Below are positions 9,678 to 17,093 of a stretch of DNA of 64,000 bases, in pieces. This DNA is from a virus, in the IMG/VR virus record IMGVR_UViG_3300033998_000095, positions 48,007 through 112,006 of that record; one strand, written 5' to 3'. The notes beneath the pieces are model-generated. The model saw only the letters and a list, made by a program, of their open reading frames with translations. It searched no databases and was not told where the DNA came from. Position numbers and translations under genes: made by a program. Position 1 is the stretch's first letter. Every line of letters begins with the position of its first letter.

Positions 9678-10667
9678 TTACCAAGTTAAATTATCCATAT
9701 GATCAATATTAATTCCAAATATATCTATAATTGGTTCTAGTCTCTTATAAATTGCAATATCAAGCATGGCATCTATATCTGGATAAAAAATAGAGGTATC
9801 TAAATTAACTCCTTCAGGTACTGTAATAACATCAATCTGATCGTTTTTAATTAGCAAACCCTCAACACGCATTTGCTTTAATTTCTTATCATAATCTTTG
9901 ATCTTGCTACCATCTACTTTACTTATAGTAAATGTATATCCTCTATCTCCTTCATAAAAGGTAGGACCATATATGACATTGTATATTTTCATGCCTCTTA
10001 TAGTCTTTGTCAATACTTTATATTCTCTAGCACCCCATCCACCAGGAACTCCTAAAGTATAATCACCAGCCATAAGTCTGGTTTTATATTCATCTATATA
10101 TTTGTCTATTAGATTTAAAATTTGAAAAGAGCTGTATTCTTCTCTTAATATCTTATCTATAACATCTTGTAACATCTGTTTAGTAAACCTTGGGAAATCT
10201 GCTCTAACCACCTCCATACCAGTGATACTTAGATTATCTATTTTCTTTCCTTCTTTGTTGATGATCCATAATGCATACTTCTTCTTTGCATCTAAGAACA
10301 TAGCTCTCTTAATAACTAATTCCTCTTTAAATGTAAAGTTATATTTAGTGGCAAGCTCAGAATCACCAGCATTATGCCTTTTAAGCATTTCAGGAATGAT
10401 ATATTTATTAATATATTCAGAACAATTTCTAACAATCTTTAAAGTGGTTTCTGTCTTTTCATCTTCACTTATTGAATCATATTTATCACCATATAATGAC
10501 TTGAGCACTGGTTCAATAAAGAGAAACATTGAGTCAGTATTATGTACTAAAATGTCATTAGCAAAAAACATATGGTTATTATCAACTTCAATATCATATA
10601 CATACTCTGGTACATTATTTTCAATTTTCTCAACAGATGCTATTCTTTCCTTTACTATAGGCATCAT
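9678..10667 (-). CDS. Family B DNA polymerase, C-terminal piece with split-intein C-half
   Basis: 329 residues. Residues 1-43 are an intein C-terminal half (YVYDIEVDNNHMFFAND then ILVHN). The next residues, TDSMFLF, complete polymerase motif C (YGD/TDS). Then come palm and thumb parts including KKKYALWIINKEGKK (the KKxY motif that binds primer-template). With the gene at 12188-15478 it makes a complete T4-like polymerase after protein trans-splicing. It has its own consensus promoter and a structured leader, and the helicase gene follows. Confidence 0.9.
   Translation of the reverse strand: MMPIVKERIASVEKIENNVPEYVYDIEVDNNHMFFANDILVHNTDSMFLFIEPVLKSLYGDKYDSISEDEKTETTLKIVRNCSEYINKYIIPEMLKRHNAGDSELATKYNFTFKEELVIKRAMFLDAKKKYALWIINKEGKKIDNLSITGMEVVRADFPRFTKQMLQDVIDKILREEYSSFQILNLIDKYIDEYKTRLMAGDYTLGVPGGWGAREYKVLTKTIRGMKIYNVIYGPTFYEGDRGYTFTISKVDGSKIKDYDKKLKQMRVEGLLIKNDQIDVITVPEGVNLDTSIFYPDIDAMLDIAIYKRLEPIIDIFGINIDHMDNLTW
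10539..10667 (-). other. Split intein C-half (IntC), 43 residues
   Basis: The segment has the intein block F pattern (YVYDIEV...HMFFAND) and block G (ILVHN), with the terminal Asn followed by Thr as the +1 extein residue. It matches the end of canonical pol-c inteins of archaeal polymerases in pattern. Asn43 cyclisation and Thr44 nucleophile are the expected chemistry. Confidence 0.9.
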
Positions 10668-10828
10668 CTAGTACCCCCTATTCAAAATATCCATATATAT
10701 TATTATAATGATATGGAGTAAAATCCATATCGATCATATAGCATTGCCACAGCAGAACCACCAGGCTCCCTAAATAATATATCACATCAGGAGATATATA
10801 TCTCCAAATATTTTTTAACTGTCTTTGT
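10668..10828 (-). promoter_or_regulatory. Structured leader of the polymerase C-terminal gene
   Basis: About 160 bases lie between the predicted start site and the ATG at 10667. On the minus strand it holds GGAGATATATATCTCC (8-bp self-complement), then a GC-richer stretch, then GATATGG/CCATATC with an 8-base loop. A reading frame crosses it but lacks a ribosome site and starts at the promoter -35 box. I read it as a 5' UTR that may control expression; no known riboswitch was recognised. Confidence 0.4.
10692..10711 (+). promoter_or_regulatory. Copy 1 of a 20-bp AT-rich repeated element
   Basis: CATATATATTATTATAATGA here is identical to bases 1-20 of copies at 10906 and 50532. It includes TATAAT and so may be a promoter -10 region. 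This copy overlaps the leader on the other strand, and a hairpin plus T-run (10790-10820) follows it, so a short plus-strand transcript is possible. Confidence 0.4.
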
Positions 10829-10834
10829 GGATTA

Positions 10835-10863
10835 AGTATAGCATAATATCTCTCACTTATCAA
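10835..10863 (-). promoter_or_regulatory. Sigma-70/sigma-A type promoter for polymerase C-terminal gene
   Basis: On the minus strand, TTGATA (10863-10858), a 17-base spacer and TATACT (10840-10835). It lets the C-terminal polymerase gene and the helicase be transcribed independently of the N-terminal polymerase gene, which ends at a strong terminator. Confidence 0.65.
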
Positions 10864-10905
10864 GCATATTAATATTAATAATCTCTTTAATGATATAAAA
10901 ATTTA

Positions 10906-10929
10906 CATATATATTATTATAATGAAAGA
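10906..10929 (+). promoter_or_regulatory. Copy 2 of repeated promoter-like element
   Basis: A 24-base block identical to 50532-50555, containing TATTATAATGAAAG. There is no -35 box at the usual spacing, so a phage-specific promoter is likely. The transcript's first bases (TGAAAGAAGAAG) can pair with CTTTTTCTTTCA about 20 bases later. The gene at 11000 follows behind a run of six G. Confidence 0.5.
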
Positions 10930-10999
10930 AGAAGTTTGTAGCTGTGTTTTACAGGCTTTTTCTTTCAAATATTTTTTTTACTTTTAGGGGGGTATTATT

Positions 11000-11218
11000 A
11001 TGTTTAAGGTTGTAATTGAATCTTTATTTAATGATAGGTATGGGAAAGGTAAAAGGAAAGAATTCGTAGTATTAAGTAAAGCAGTTGCTATTCAAAAAGC
11101 AACTGCATTTAGTAAGCATTCTTGTGTAGAAGTTATCGATCACCATAAACAATGTATTGCTTATGGAGATCCAGTAGTAGGATTCAAGGAGATTGAGAGT
11201 TATGAGCACAATTTGTAA
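11000..11218 (+). CDS. Small hypothetical protein in accessory cassette
   Basis: 72 residues with no recognised family, and basic in its N-terminal half (NDRYGKGKRKEFVVLSKAVA). It starts at an ATG behind AGGGGGG. Its end overlaps the next gene by 17 bases, so the two are probably translationally coupled. It is the first gene of the plus-strand cassette between the polymerase halves. Confidence 0.6.
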   Translation: MFKVVIESLFNDRYGKGKRKEFVVLSKAVAIQKATAFSKHSCVEVIDHHKQCIAYGDPVVGFKEIESYEHNL

Positions 11219-11534
11219 GATATATAAAGCAGTACTGTCAACTACAGTACTGCCAAATGATGGAATTTATCAGGTAAGAACTCTTGAAACCTTACCTGAT
11301 ATCACAGGGGTGCCTCATTATATAGGACACCCTGCAACAAAAGCAATTGTAGAACAGCTTGGAGCAGTTGAAGCTTCCTCCAAGCTGTTCCAAGGATTAG
11401 ATGTTGGAGAAGCAGCTGTATGCTTTGCCATCAAGCAAGGGAGAAGTACTAGAAAGGATGAAGGGTTCACAACTCCTCATCAAGAAGTTAGCATTGATGA
11501 TCTTTCTGTAAGAGAGATCATCAGATTAGAGTAA
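11202..11534 (+). CDS. DUF1874 / AcrIII-1-like protein, putative anti-CRISPR ring nuclease
   Basis: 110 residues from the ATG at 11202 (AAGGAG 9 bases upstream). It follows the DUF1874 pattern: TTVLPNDGIYQVRTL at the start, then the His-bearing motif YIGHPATKAIVEQLGA, then GLDVGEAAVCFAIKQGR, ending in DLSVREIIRLE. In archaeal virus AcrIII-1 the His of the 'IGH' motif helps cleave cyclic tetra-adenylate, switching off type III CRISPR ancillary nucleases. Function here is inferred from family resemblance; the loop after GLDVGE is longer than in archaeal members. Location in a small cassette of accessory genes fits counter-defence. Confidence 0.65.
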   Translation: MSTICKIYKAVLSTTVLPNDGIYQVRTLETLPDITGVPHYIGHPATKAIVEQLGAVEASSKLFQGLDVGEAAVCFAIKQGRSTRKDEGFTTPHQEVSIDDLSVREIIRLE

Positions 11535-11540
11535 TAGAAA

Positions 11541-11576
11541 ATGGAAATGATCTGAGAATACTCAGGTCATTTCCAT
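11541..11576 (+). terminator. Hairpin terminator after the DUF1874-like gene
   Basis: A 16-bp stem (ATGGAAATGATCTGAG with one G-T wobble) and loop AATA immediately follow the stop codon at 11534. No strong T-run follows, so partial termination is possible. Confidence 0.6.
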
Positions 11577-11609
11577 AAATACATAATTAAGAATAAGGAG
11601 ATGATAGTG

Positions 11610-12110
11610 ATGATATCAATGAAAAGGTTAACAAAATTATTTGTTTTATCTTTTATTATAAGCTACTTCTGTATAAATACAGGATTAGCATATGGGAATA
11701 ATCTACATTTAGGAACAATTCCAAATGTAGATTATAAAATAGCTGAAAATAATGGTAATAATACTATCACCATCAATGAAAGTGGCTCATCTAACATTGA
11801 TGTAATATTAGATGAGTATGGTGATGTTTGTTTTAATATCAAAAAGATAAATCTCTATTTTACTGCAAATATATTTGCTGTATTAGATATCCTAACACAG
11901 CTTGATGTTATTGAACCAGGTACATATAGAAATATGATTTTGGATGACAATGGAGTGACATTTGAAGTTGGTGTTAGCTCTGTGAAAAAAGATAACGTCA
12001 TGATGTGCATTAGTAATCAAGATATATCACTAATTCTAGACATTAAAACACCTAAACAGTTTCAATGTCTAGAAGATATAGAAAACAATATTCGCTCCTT
12101 ATTTAAATGA
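11610..12110 (+). CDS. Secreted hypothetical protein
   Basis: About 166 residues from the ATG at 11610, chosen because AAGGAG ends 9 bases before it, whereas the ATG at 11601 touches that site. It has a typical Gram-positive signal peptide: MKRLTK, a hydrophobic stretch (LFVLSFIISYFCINTG), and cleavage likely after LAYG. The mature part is beta-rich with no recognised motif. It is the last gene of the cassette and could act at the cell surface, for example against superinfection (inference). Confidence 0.65.
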   Translation: MISMKRLTKLFVLSFIISYFCINTGLAYGNNLHLGTIPNVDYKIAENNGNNTITINESGSSNIDVILDEYGDVCFNIKKINLYFTANIFAVLDILTQLDVIEPGTYRNMILDDNGVTFEVGVSSVKKDNVMMCISNQDISLILDIKTPKQFQCLEDIENNIRSLFK

Positions 12111-12116
12111 ATAGAT

Positions 12117-12159
12117 AAAGATATCAAGCGTGATTAAACGAATCACGCTTGATATCTTT
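12117..12159. terminator. Strong bidirectional terminator
   Basis: A 19-bp perfect stem (AAAGATATCAAGCGTGATT) with loop AAACG sits between the convergent genes ending at 12110 (+) and 12188 (-). It ends transcription of both the cassette and the polymerase N-terminal gene, separating the two polymerase pieces transcriptionally. Confidence 0.9.
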
Positions 12160-12187
12160 TATTTAAGTAATATATTTCACTATATAT

Positions 12188-15100
12188 TTATTTTTGGTTT
12201 GTCAATACAAGATCAGAATCCAATATTTCATTTGGTTTAACTTGCATTAATTGTCCATCTCTCTCAATCATAATAGAATGGTCTTCAGTTACAATTAATT
12301 CTTTTCCACTTTCAGTTCTAATTCTATACATTGGTTTATTAACTTTATGTCGTGATATATTATTTATTGATCTATATACAGCATCAGAATCTTCATATGT
12401 AAGTACTTTGTCATTTGCAAAGATATATTCTCTTCCTATATAATTCATAAGTTTGTATTCCTTATGCCTTTCAAATAGATCTTTGATTGGTATACCTTCT
12501 GGATATTGTTCAGTATTTATTTTTGTATTTTCATCAACAGAATCACCATATACTATATTCTCCAGTACATCAGCATCGAGAAATCTTGTATCAAATTCAT
12601 ATGGTTCAATATCCATCTTGTGAGCATCTCTCATTTTATTTAAATACTGATGAATATGATATGCACCCATTGTTACTATTTCTCTTCCAGATGCAGTTAT
12701 AGTCTCTGCAGATGGAAAATGAAACAGTCTAAAATATTGATTAGCAATTCCACCATATAGTGAGTTAGTAAGAACCTTATAAGTAAATTGCCAGTTATTA
12801 TATCTTTCTGCTAACATATGATTATTATTCTCAATAGCTTTAAACATTTCATTTTTATATCGTTTACGTTCTCTAATAAGCATATCTATAATTTCATAAT
12901 AAACTGACAATTTCGTGTTATGATTGACATACATTGTACCCATTATTGTTATTATCAAATTGTGTTTCGTTATAGTCTCATGCAATTTCTGTACTGTTAT
13001 CTGTTTAACATTTAAGTTCTTATCTTCATAATTAATAAGTCTATCTGGTTGAGGTAATAATTCATCTCTATTATAGATATACTCACGAGCTATATATTCA
13101 TCTACCTTACCAACATAGGTGTCAATAGAAATATTATATCGTGCAATGATATATGGATACAGAGAAGAAAGATCCAAATCAGCCAACCAGTTATATAATC
13201 CTTTTAATGGTTTTCTTACAAAAGCACCTTTAAGCTTTTCTGTTTCCTGATCATTATCTTTATCATATTCATATTTTTTACATATAACTGTCTTATTTTG
13301 TTTATCCAATGTTGTAAATAGAATACCATCTATAATTGGAAGTGTGCTGAATGATTCCTCCCAACTGATGTTGGTAGCTCTTATAATGTTAAATTGAATA
13401 TCAATATATTTAAGTTTATTGTCCAACTTTCTAACAAGATGAACATCATTAATATTATAAGCAATGAATCTATTGGGATCTGATAACCACATATCATCAA
13501 ATCGTTTGTCAAGAGACAATTTCTTTATACCAAGTTCGAATTCAGCAATAAATCCAAGTGTATATGATTCTCTTTTACTGAATGTTCTTTTCTTATACAA
13601 TGTTAAATAATCACATTCCACGACATATGGAATGTATGGTTTATTAGTTCTCTCATTAATAAAAATACGACCATATTTGTTTTTACATTCTATTCCAAGA
13701 TATTGTGATCTATTAATAATAATTGGCCAGTCAAATGCTGATGAGTTCCATCCTGTTACAAGATCAGGATCTATTTCATCAAATTTTTGAATAAACCCGT
13801 TCAACATCTTTCTCTCATCATTATATACAAATATTTCAATATTACATTCGTCTTTATATTCAAGATGTTTGATTATTTCTTGTTTATCAATGTTCAAATT
13901 GAATGAGTTGTTTATAAATGTATAATAAGTATCAGTATAGTTATCATACAGGGTTATCAACGATATAGCATATCTCTTTGCAGCTGCCATCATGTCATCA
14001 AGAAGCATCATATTGCCATTGAGAAACAATTCGATATCTATAGCAGCAATTCTTAATGGTTGTTCAGTCTCAGTATAAGTATTTCTAAACTGAATATTCT
14101 TATATACTGATAGATTCATATCTCCAAAGACATTAAACCCTTTACTCTTCAAATCATTTATTACATTTACTCTATCTTTAAACTGTATAACCTTGAGCTT
14201 TAGTTTATCCTTGTATTCAACAGTATTATTTGATTTACCATAATATAGAGCATATTTATCATCTGTAGTATGAATTATTTTATCTTGTCCTCTTCTTAAT
14301 ATATAATTAACTTCAGATTTAAGATAATTGTATACTGTATTGACTAACATTATATTATCTGATGTATTACTTGTGGTATCAGTATCACTCTTATTGTCAT
14401 TAACTGTTTCATATTTAGTATTGTTAGGAATAGGAAATAACTTCCTCACATCATCAGTAGTATAAGACATATGTGGTTGAACATTATCTTTTGATTCTAC
14501 AGCATATCTTATTTGTTTTAACCTATTAGCAAAAATATCGTATCTGGACATATTTCTGCATATTGCTGATGGATGAATACATGGCAATAATAGATGATCA
14601 TTATATTTATATATCTTTGTCATAGCATCAGTTATCTTATCTGTTATACCAAATCTACTACATGGATAATTACCAAGTGGAACTATAACAGCATCAGCAG
14701 GTAATTTAGAAATGATTAACTCTAGATTGTCAAAACAATATGCTATCTCATCTTTCATTGGTGGGTTTGATGGTTGATGAAAACATAAACAAACATTCAT
14801 AACACCCCAATGAATATCATTAAAACCAGTATTATCTAATGTTTGTCTTAATAACTGTCCTGCACGTCCAACAAAGGGTTTTCCTTCTTTAATTTCATTG
14901 ACAGCTGGTGCTTCTCCAACAAATAATACTTTAACTTGAGATATATCATTTGTTGTAAAATCAAAAATAGTTCTTTGTATATCATCTTTATTATTAGATT
15001 TGCATAATGCACATTGTGTAATGAGTCTCTTTTCTATCTCATCTTTCAATGGAGAGATAGTATCTATAGTATCTTCAACATTGCAAGAAACAATAGATTC

Positions 15101-15478
15101 TTGATTAAGATTTTCAGTATTATTATTTTTTGTCAATGTAAGATATGTTTTAATATCTTCTTCTGATAAATAGGGATGTTGGTGTTTTAATTGATTTATT
15201 TCATCAGTAACTTTCTTTGATTTGTTTGACATATATTGTATCTGTTTAGATCTATTAATATTTCTGTGAAATTCAGATAATTTATCAAAAGGTACATTTC
15301 GTGCAAGTATAGGATTAGTATTAATTAACTGATCTAAGTATATACAAGATAACACATCATCTTCAGATATATTTAATATCGTAGATATATTAAGTTGTTT
15401 AACTGAATCATCCAATGAATCAGTCTTATGTTGTATATAATAAATGTATTTAGTTAGTGGTGATAACTCTTTTGCCAT
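12188..15478 (-). CDS. Uracil-DNA glycosylase / family B DNA polymerase N-terminal piece / split-intein N-half
   Basis: 1096 residues. Residues ~150-330 are a family 4 UDG domain: GEAPA (188-192), PFVGRAGQLL (201-210), HPSA (302-305) and four Cys at 156, 159, 232, 248, spaced as 4Fe-4S ligands. Then comes a T4-type polymerase: Exo I DIE (481-483), Exo II TGWNSSAFDWP, Exo III YNIND (674-678), motif A DLDLSSLYP (metal Asp 769), motif B KVLTNSLYGG (901-910), motif C stopping at YGD (977-979). Residues 980-1096 are an intein N-half. The partner is the gene at 9678-10667. The ATG follows GGGGGA. Confidence 0.92.
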   Translation of the reverse strand: MAKELSPLTKYIYYIQHKTDSLDDSVKQLNISTILNISEDDVLSCIYLDQLINTNPILARNVPFDKLSEFHRNINRSKQIQYMSNKSKKVTDEINQLKHQHPYLSEEDIKTYLTLTKNNNTENLNQESIVSCNVEDTIDTISPLKDEIEKRLITQCALCKSNNKDDIQRTIFDFTTNDISQVKVLFVGEAPAVNEIKEGKPFVGRAGQLLRQTLDNTGFNDIHWGVMNVCLCFHQPSNPPMKDEIAYCFDNLELIISKLPADAVIVPLGNYPCSRFGITDKITDAMTKIYKYNDHLLLPCIHPSAICRNMSRYDIFANRLKQIRYAVESKDNVQPHMSYTTDDVRKLFPIPNNTKYETVNDNKSDTDTTSNTSDNIMLVNTVYNYLKSEVNYILRRGQDKIIHTTDDKYALYYGKSNNTVEYKDKLKLKVIQFKDRVNVINDLKSKGFNVFGDMNLSVYKNIQFRNTYTETEQPLRIAAIDIELFLNGNMMLLDDMMAAAKRYAISLITLYDNYTDTYYTFINNSFNLNIDKQEIIKHLEYKDECNIEIFVYNDERKMLNGFIQKFDEIDPDLVTGWNSSAFDWPIIINRSQYLGIECKNKYGRIFINERTNKPYIPYVVECDYLTLYKKRTFSKRESYTLGFIAEFELGIKKLSLDKRFDDMWLSDPNRFIAYNINDVHLVRKLDNKLKYIDIQFNIIRATNISWEESFSTLPIIDGILFTTLDKQNKTVICKKYEYDKDNDQETEKLKGAFVRKPLKGLYNWLADLDLSSLYPYIIARYNISIDTYVGKVDEYIAREYIYNRDELLPQPDRLINYEDKNLNVKQITVQKLHETITKHNLIITIMGTMYVNHNTKLSVYYEIIDMLIRERKRYKNEMFKAIENNNHMLAERYNNWQFTYKVLTNSLYGGIANQYFRLFHFPSAETITASGREIVTMGAYHIHQYLNKMRDAHKMDIEPYEFDTRFLDADVLENIVYGDSVDENTKINTEQYPEGIPIKDLFERHKEYKLMNYIGREYIFANDKVLTYEDSDAVYRSINNISRHKVNKPMYRIRTESGKELIVTEDHSIMIERDGQLMQVKPNEILDSDLVLTNQK
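12191..12541 (-). other. Split intein N-half (IntN), 117 residues
   Basis: Begins SVDENTKI directly after polymerase YGD (Ser as the first, nucleophilic residue). It contains block B ELIVTEDHSIMI (TxxH motif), ending LVLTNQK before the stop. The insertion point is the pol-c position used by archaeal polymerase inteins. No endonuclease domain is present in either half. Confidence 0.9.
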
Positions 15479-15557
15479 GAATTAAAATCCCCCATCATAT
15501 AATAATCATATAGACAATGTTTTATTTAACTAAACTTGGCAAGAAGTCTCCCATCTT

Positions 15558-16823
15558 CTACAAGTGGGAGATGAATTGCCAATTATTGTTATGATTTATG
15601 AACTCTATATGCTTAAAACTAACTTGTTTATAAGATTTATTTGGTATAGTGATATAATTACCTTCTATATCTTGTATATATGCACCACCATTAGTAAAGC
15701 CTGTTATAAAACCAACTTTACCAAATACCTTCACTTTATCATTAAGATAAAAGCCATTTCTATATTTAGTGTTTTTACTGTTTCTTTTTTGAGTTCGATT
15801 TGGTTCTTTTCTACCTTTTCTTGGTATTGCTTCATGTAAACTACGCTTCTTTTTTCTAAATTGCTTTATTTTGAAGTAGTTGTCTGGATTATGCTTTATA
15901 CTTTCTATTCCTGTTATAGCTATCGCATCATTATAATGAGTTTTTTCTAAGCCTAATTCTTTTCTTCTTATAGTTGTATAACTGCCATAGACTATATTGG
16001 CTTCTGGGTATTTTTCAAAAACTCTACGTCTTATAATGTTCATTAATGGAGTTTCTTTATAACTTGGCATCTTTTTCTTTTCCATCATCCATTTGTAAAA
16101 TATGCCACCTTCTTGATGATTTTTATGTGTATGACAATCTGTGCAAACTGTTATTAAATTACTTGGTCTATCTGTACCACCTTTAGACTTATATACTATG
16201 TGGTGAGTTTGCAAAATCTTGCCTTTCTTCTTACATACTTGACAAGTATAATTATCTCTTGCAAATACATAATATCTCACATCATAGTAACCATAAGTTT
16301 CCCCTTGCTGGTATTCTACACCTTCTATGTCTGGATTCATCATTTTTTGAACATCAAATTTGCCTACTTCAATGCACAACTTAGGGCTTGGCAGTAAATT
16401 TATAAAGTTGTCTATCCATCTAAATGTATTATCAATTCTACTTTGAATTGAAGGTGGTAGCCAATCTTCTGGTCTCTTTCGGTTATTAAATCTAGGTTTT
16501 CTATATTTAGTTTTTCTATATCTCCTACTTCTACGATACTGCCTTCTTATATCTAAATTTTTCTTTACATCATTTCTTAGTTCAATTTCTCCTTTTATAA
16601 GAACTTTATCTTCACTTGTTACTGCTATTCCTATGTGTTTAGAGCCTAAATCTACACCTAAAGTTACAGGTTGTTTATAGCCACTACTTCCGTATAAAAG
16701 CTGAATTGTAAAAGGTTTATAACTAATTATCTTAGCTTTCTTTTGTTGTAGTAATTTTCTAGCTTTACTAGGTTTACATGGCATTAAATTTTCACCATGC
16801 TTATTTTTTACGAACACTAACAT
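15558..16823 (-). CDS. iscB: IscB RNA-guided nuclease 1
   Basis: 421 residues with full IscB architecture. The PLMP-like N-terminus is ENLMPCKPSKARKLL. RuvC-I is GVDLGSKHIGIA (Asp58). An Arg-rich bridge helix spans ~93-117 and RuvC-II is CIEVGKFD (Glu152). The HNH domain has CQVC (194-197), LQTHHIV (207-208) and CTDC (227-230). RuvC-III is HYNDAIAI (His296, Asp299), and a C-terminal beta domain follows. All expected catalytic residues are present, so it is probably active. IscB uses an omega RNA, encoded just upstream, to cut DNA. The stop codon lies inside the right-end hairpin of the element. Confidence 0.92.
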   Translation of the reverse strand: MLVFVKNKHGENLMPCKPSKARKLLQQKKAKIISYKPFTIQLLYGSSGYKQPVTLGVDLGSKHIGIAVTSEDKVLIKGEIELRNDVKKNLDIRRQYRRSRRYRKTKYRKPRFNNRKRPEDWLPPSIQSRIDNTFRWIDNFINLLPSPKLCIEVGKFDVQKMMNPDIEGVEYQQGETYGYYDVRYYVFARDNYTCQVCKKKGKILQTHHIVYKSKGGTDRPSNLITVCTDCHTHKNHQEGGIFYKWMMEKKKMPSYKETPLMNIIRRRVFEKYPEANIVYGSYTTIRRKELGLEKTHYNDAIAITGIESIKHNPDNYFKIKQFRKKKRSLHEAIPRKGRKEPNRTQKRNSKNTKYRNGFYLNDKVKVFGKVGFITGFTNGGAYIQDIEGNYITIPNKSYKQVSFKHIEFINHNNNWQFISHL

Positions 16824-17059
16824 AAAGTGCTCCTCCTTTCAGGAGTTGTTGCCCTTCGCCAATGTTATCTATCCTTACATGTGAAGCCGACTATCCCTAC
16901 CCCTTAGGATTGTTTACGTACTCCACGACAGAGCTTGGAACTAGGGCATCATTCCAATGTGTCATAAGATAGATAACGTAGCTTTCGCTTAGGCTAGTCA
17001 ACTAGGGCTTACAAGCCCCCACTTCAAGCACCTATGGTGCTAAGTGGTGGGTAGTTGAC
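16824..17059 (-). ncRNA. HEARO / omega RNA of IscB element 1
   Basis: Directly upstream of iscB. On the minus strand it begins GTCAACTACCCACCACTT and closes with TAGTTGAC after the hairpins CCACTT...AAGTGG and GGGCTTGTAAGCCC. It continues with CTACGTTATCTATCTTATG and CAAGCTCTG segments that recur in the other two HEARO RNAs here. It ends in a small GGAG hairpin just before the start codon. The first arm carries an additional AGCACC/GGTGCT extension not seen in the others. Confidence 0.88.
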
Positions 17060-17093
17060 TTGAAGTGGGAGATACTGTTTTAGCTATTTATTA

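Larger units (their letters stand above)
15526..17059 (-). mobile_element. IscB element 1 (IS200/IS605-like ends)
   Basis: On the minus strand the element runs from the left-end HEARO RNA (from 17059) through iscB to a right-end hairpin near 15526-15580. In the right end, GGCAA pairs with TTGCC around the usual CTCCCACTT...GGGAG stem. It lies just upstream of the polymerase gene (start 15478). It has no TnpA transposase, so it would need one in trans. Boundaries are estimated. Confidence 0.85.

Noticed and set aside
10678-10863. Open frame on the minus strand just before the polymerase C-terminal gene
   Set aside because: No ribosome site, starts at the -35 box of a good promoter, and covers a hairpin-rich leader; treated as 5' UTR.
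11601-11609. Earlier ATG for the secreted protein
   Set aside because: It abuts AAGGAG with no spacing; the ATG at 11610 is well placed and gives a cleaner signal peptide.
12188-15478. A stop or frameshift artefact breaking the polymerase
   Set aside because: Both sides carry matching intein halves at the exact pol-c site, separated by real opposite-strand genes and a terminator, so the split is genuine.
15564-15839. Plus-strand frame across iscB 1 and other long antisense frames over iscB 2, portal and minus-strand genes
   Set aside because: No start signals, composition typical of complement of coding DNA, and they overlap well-supported genes.
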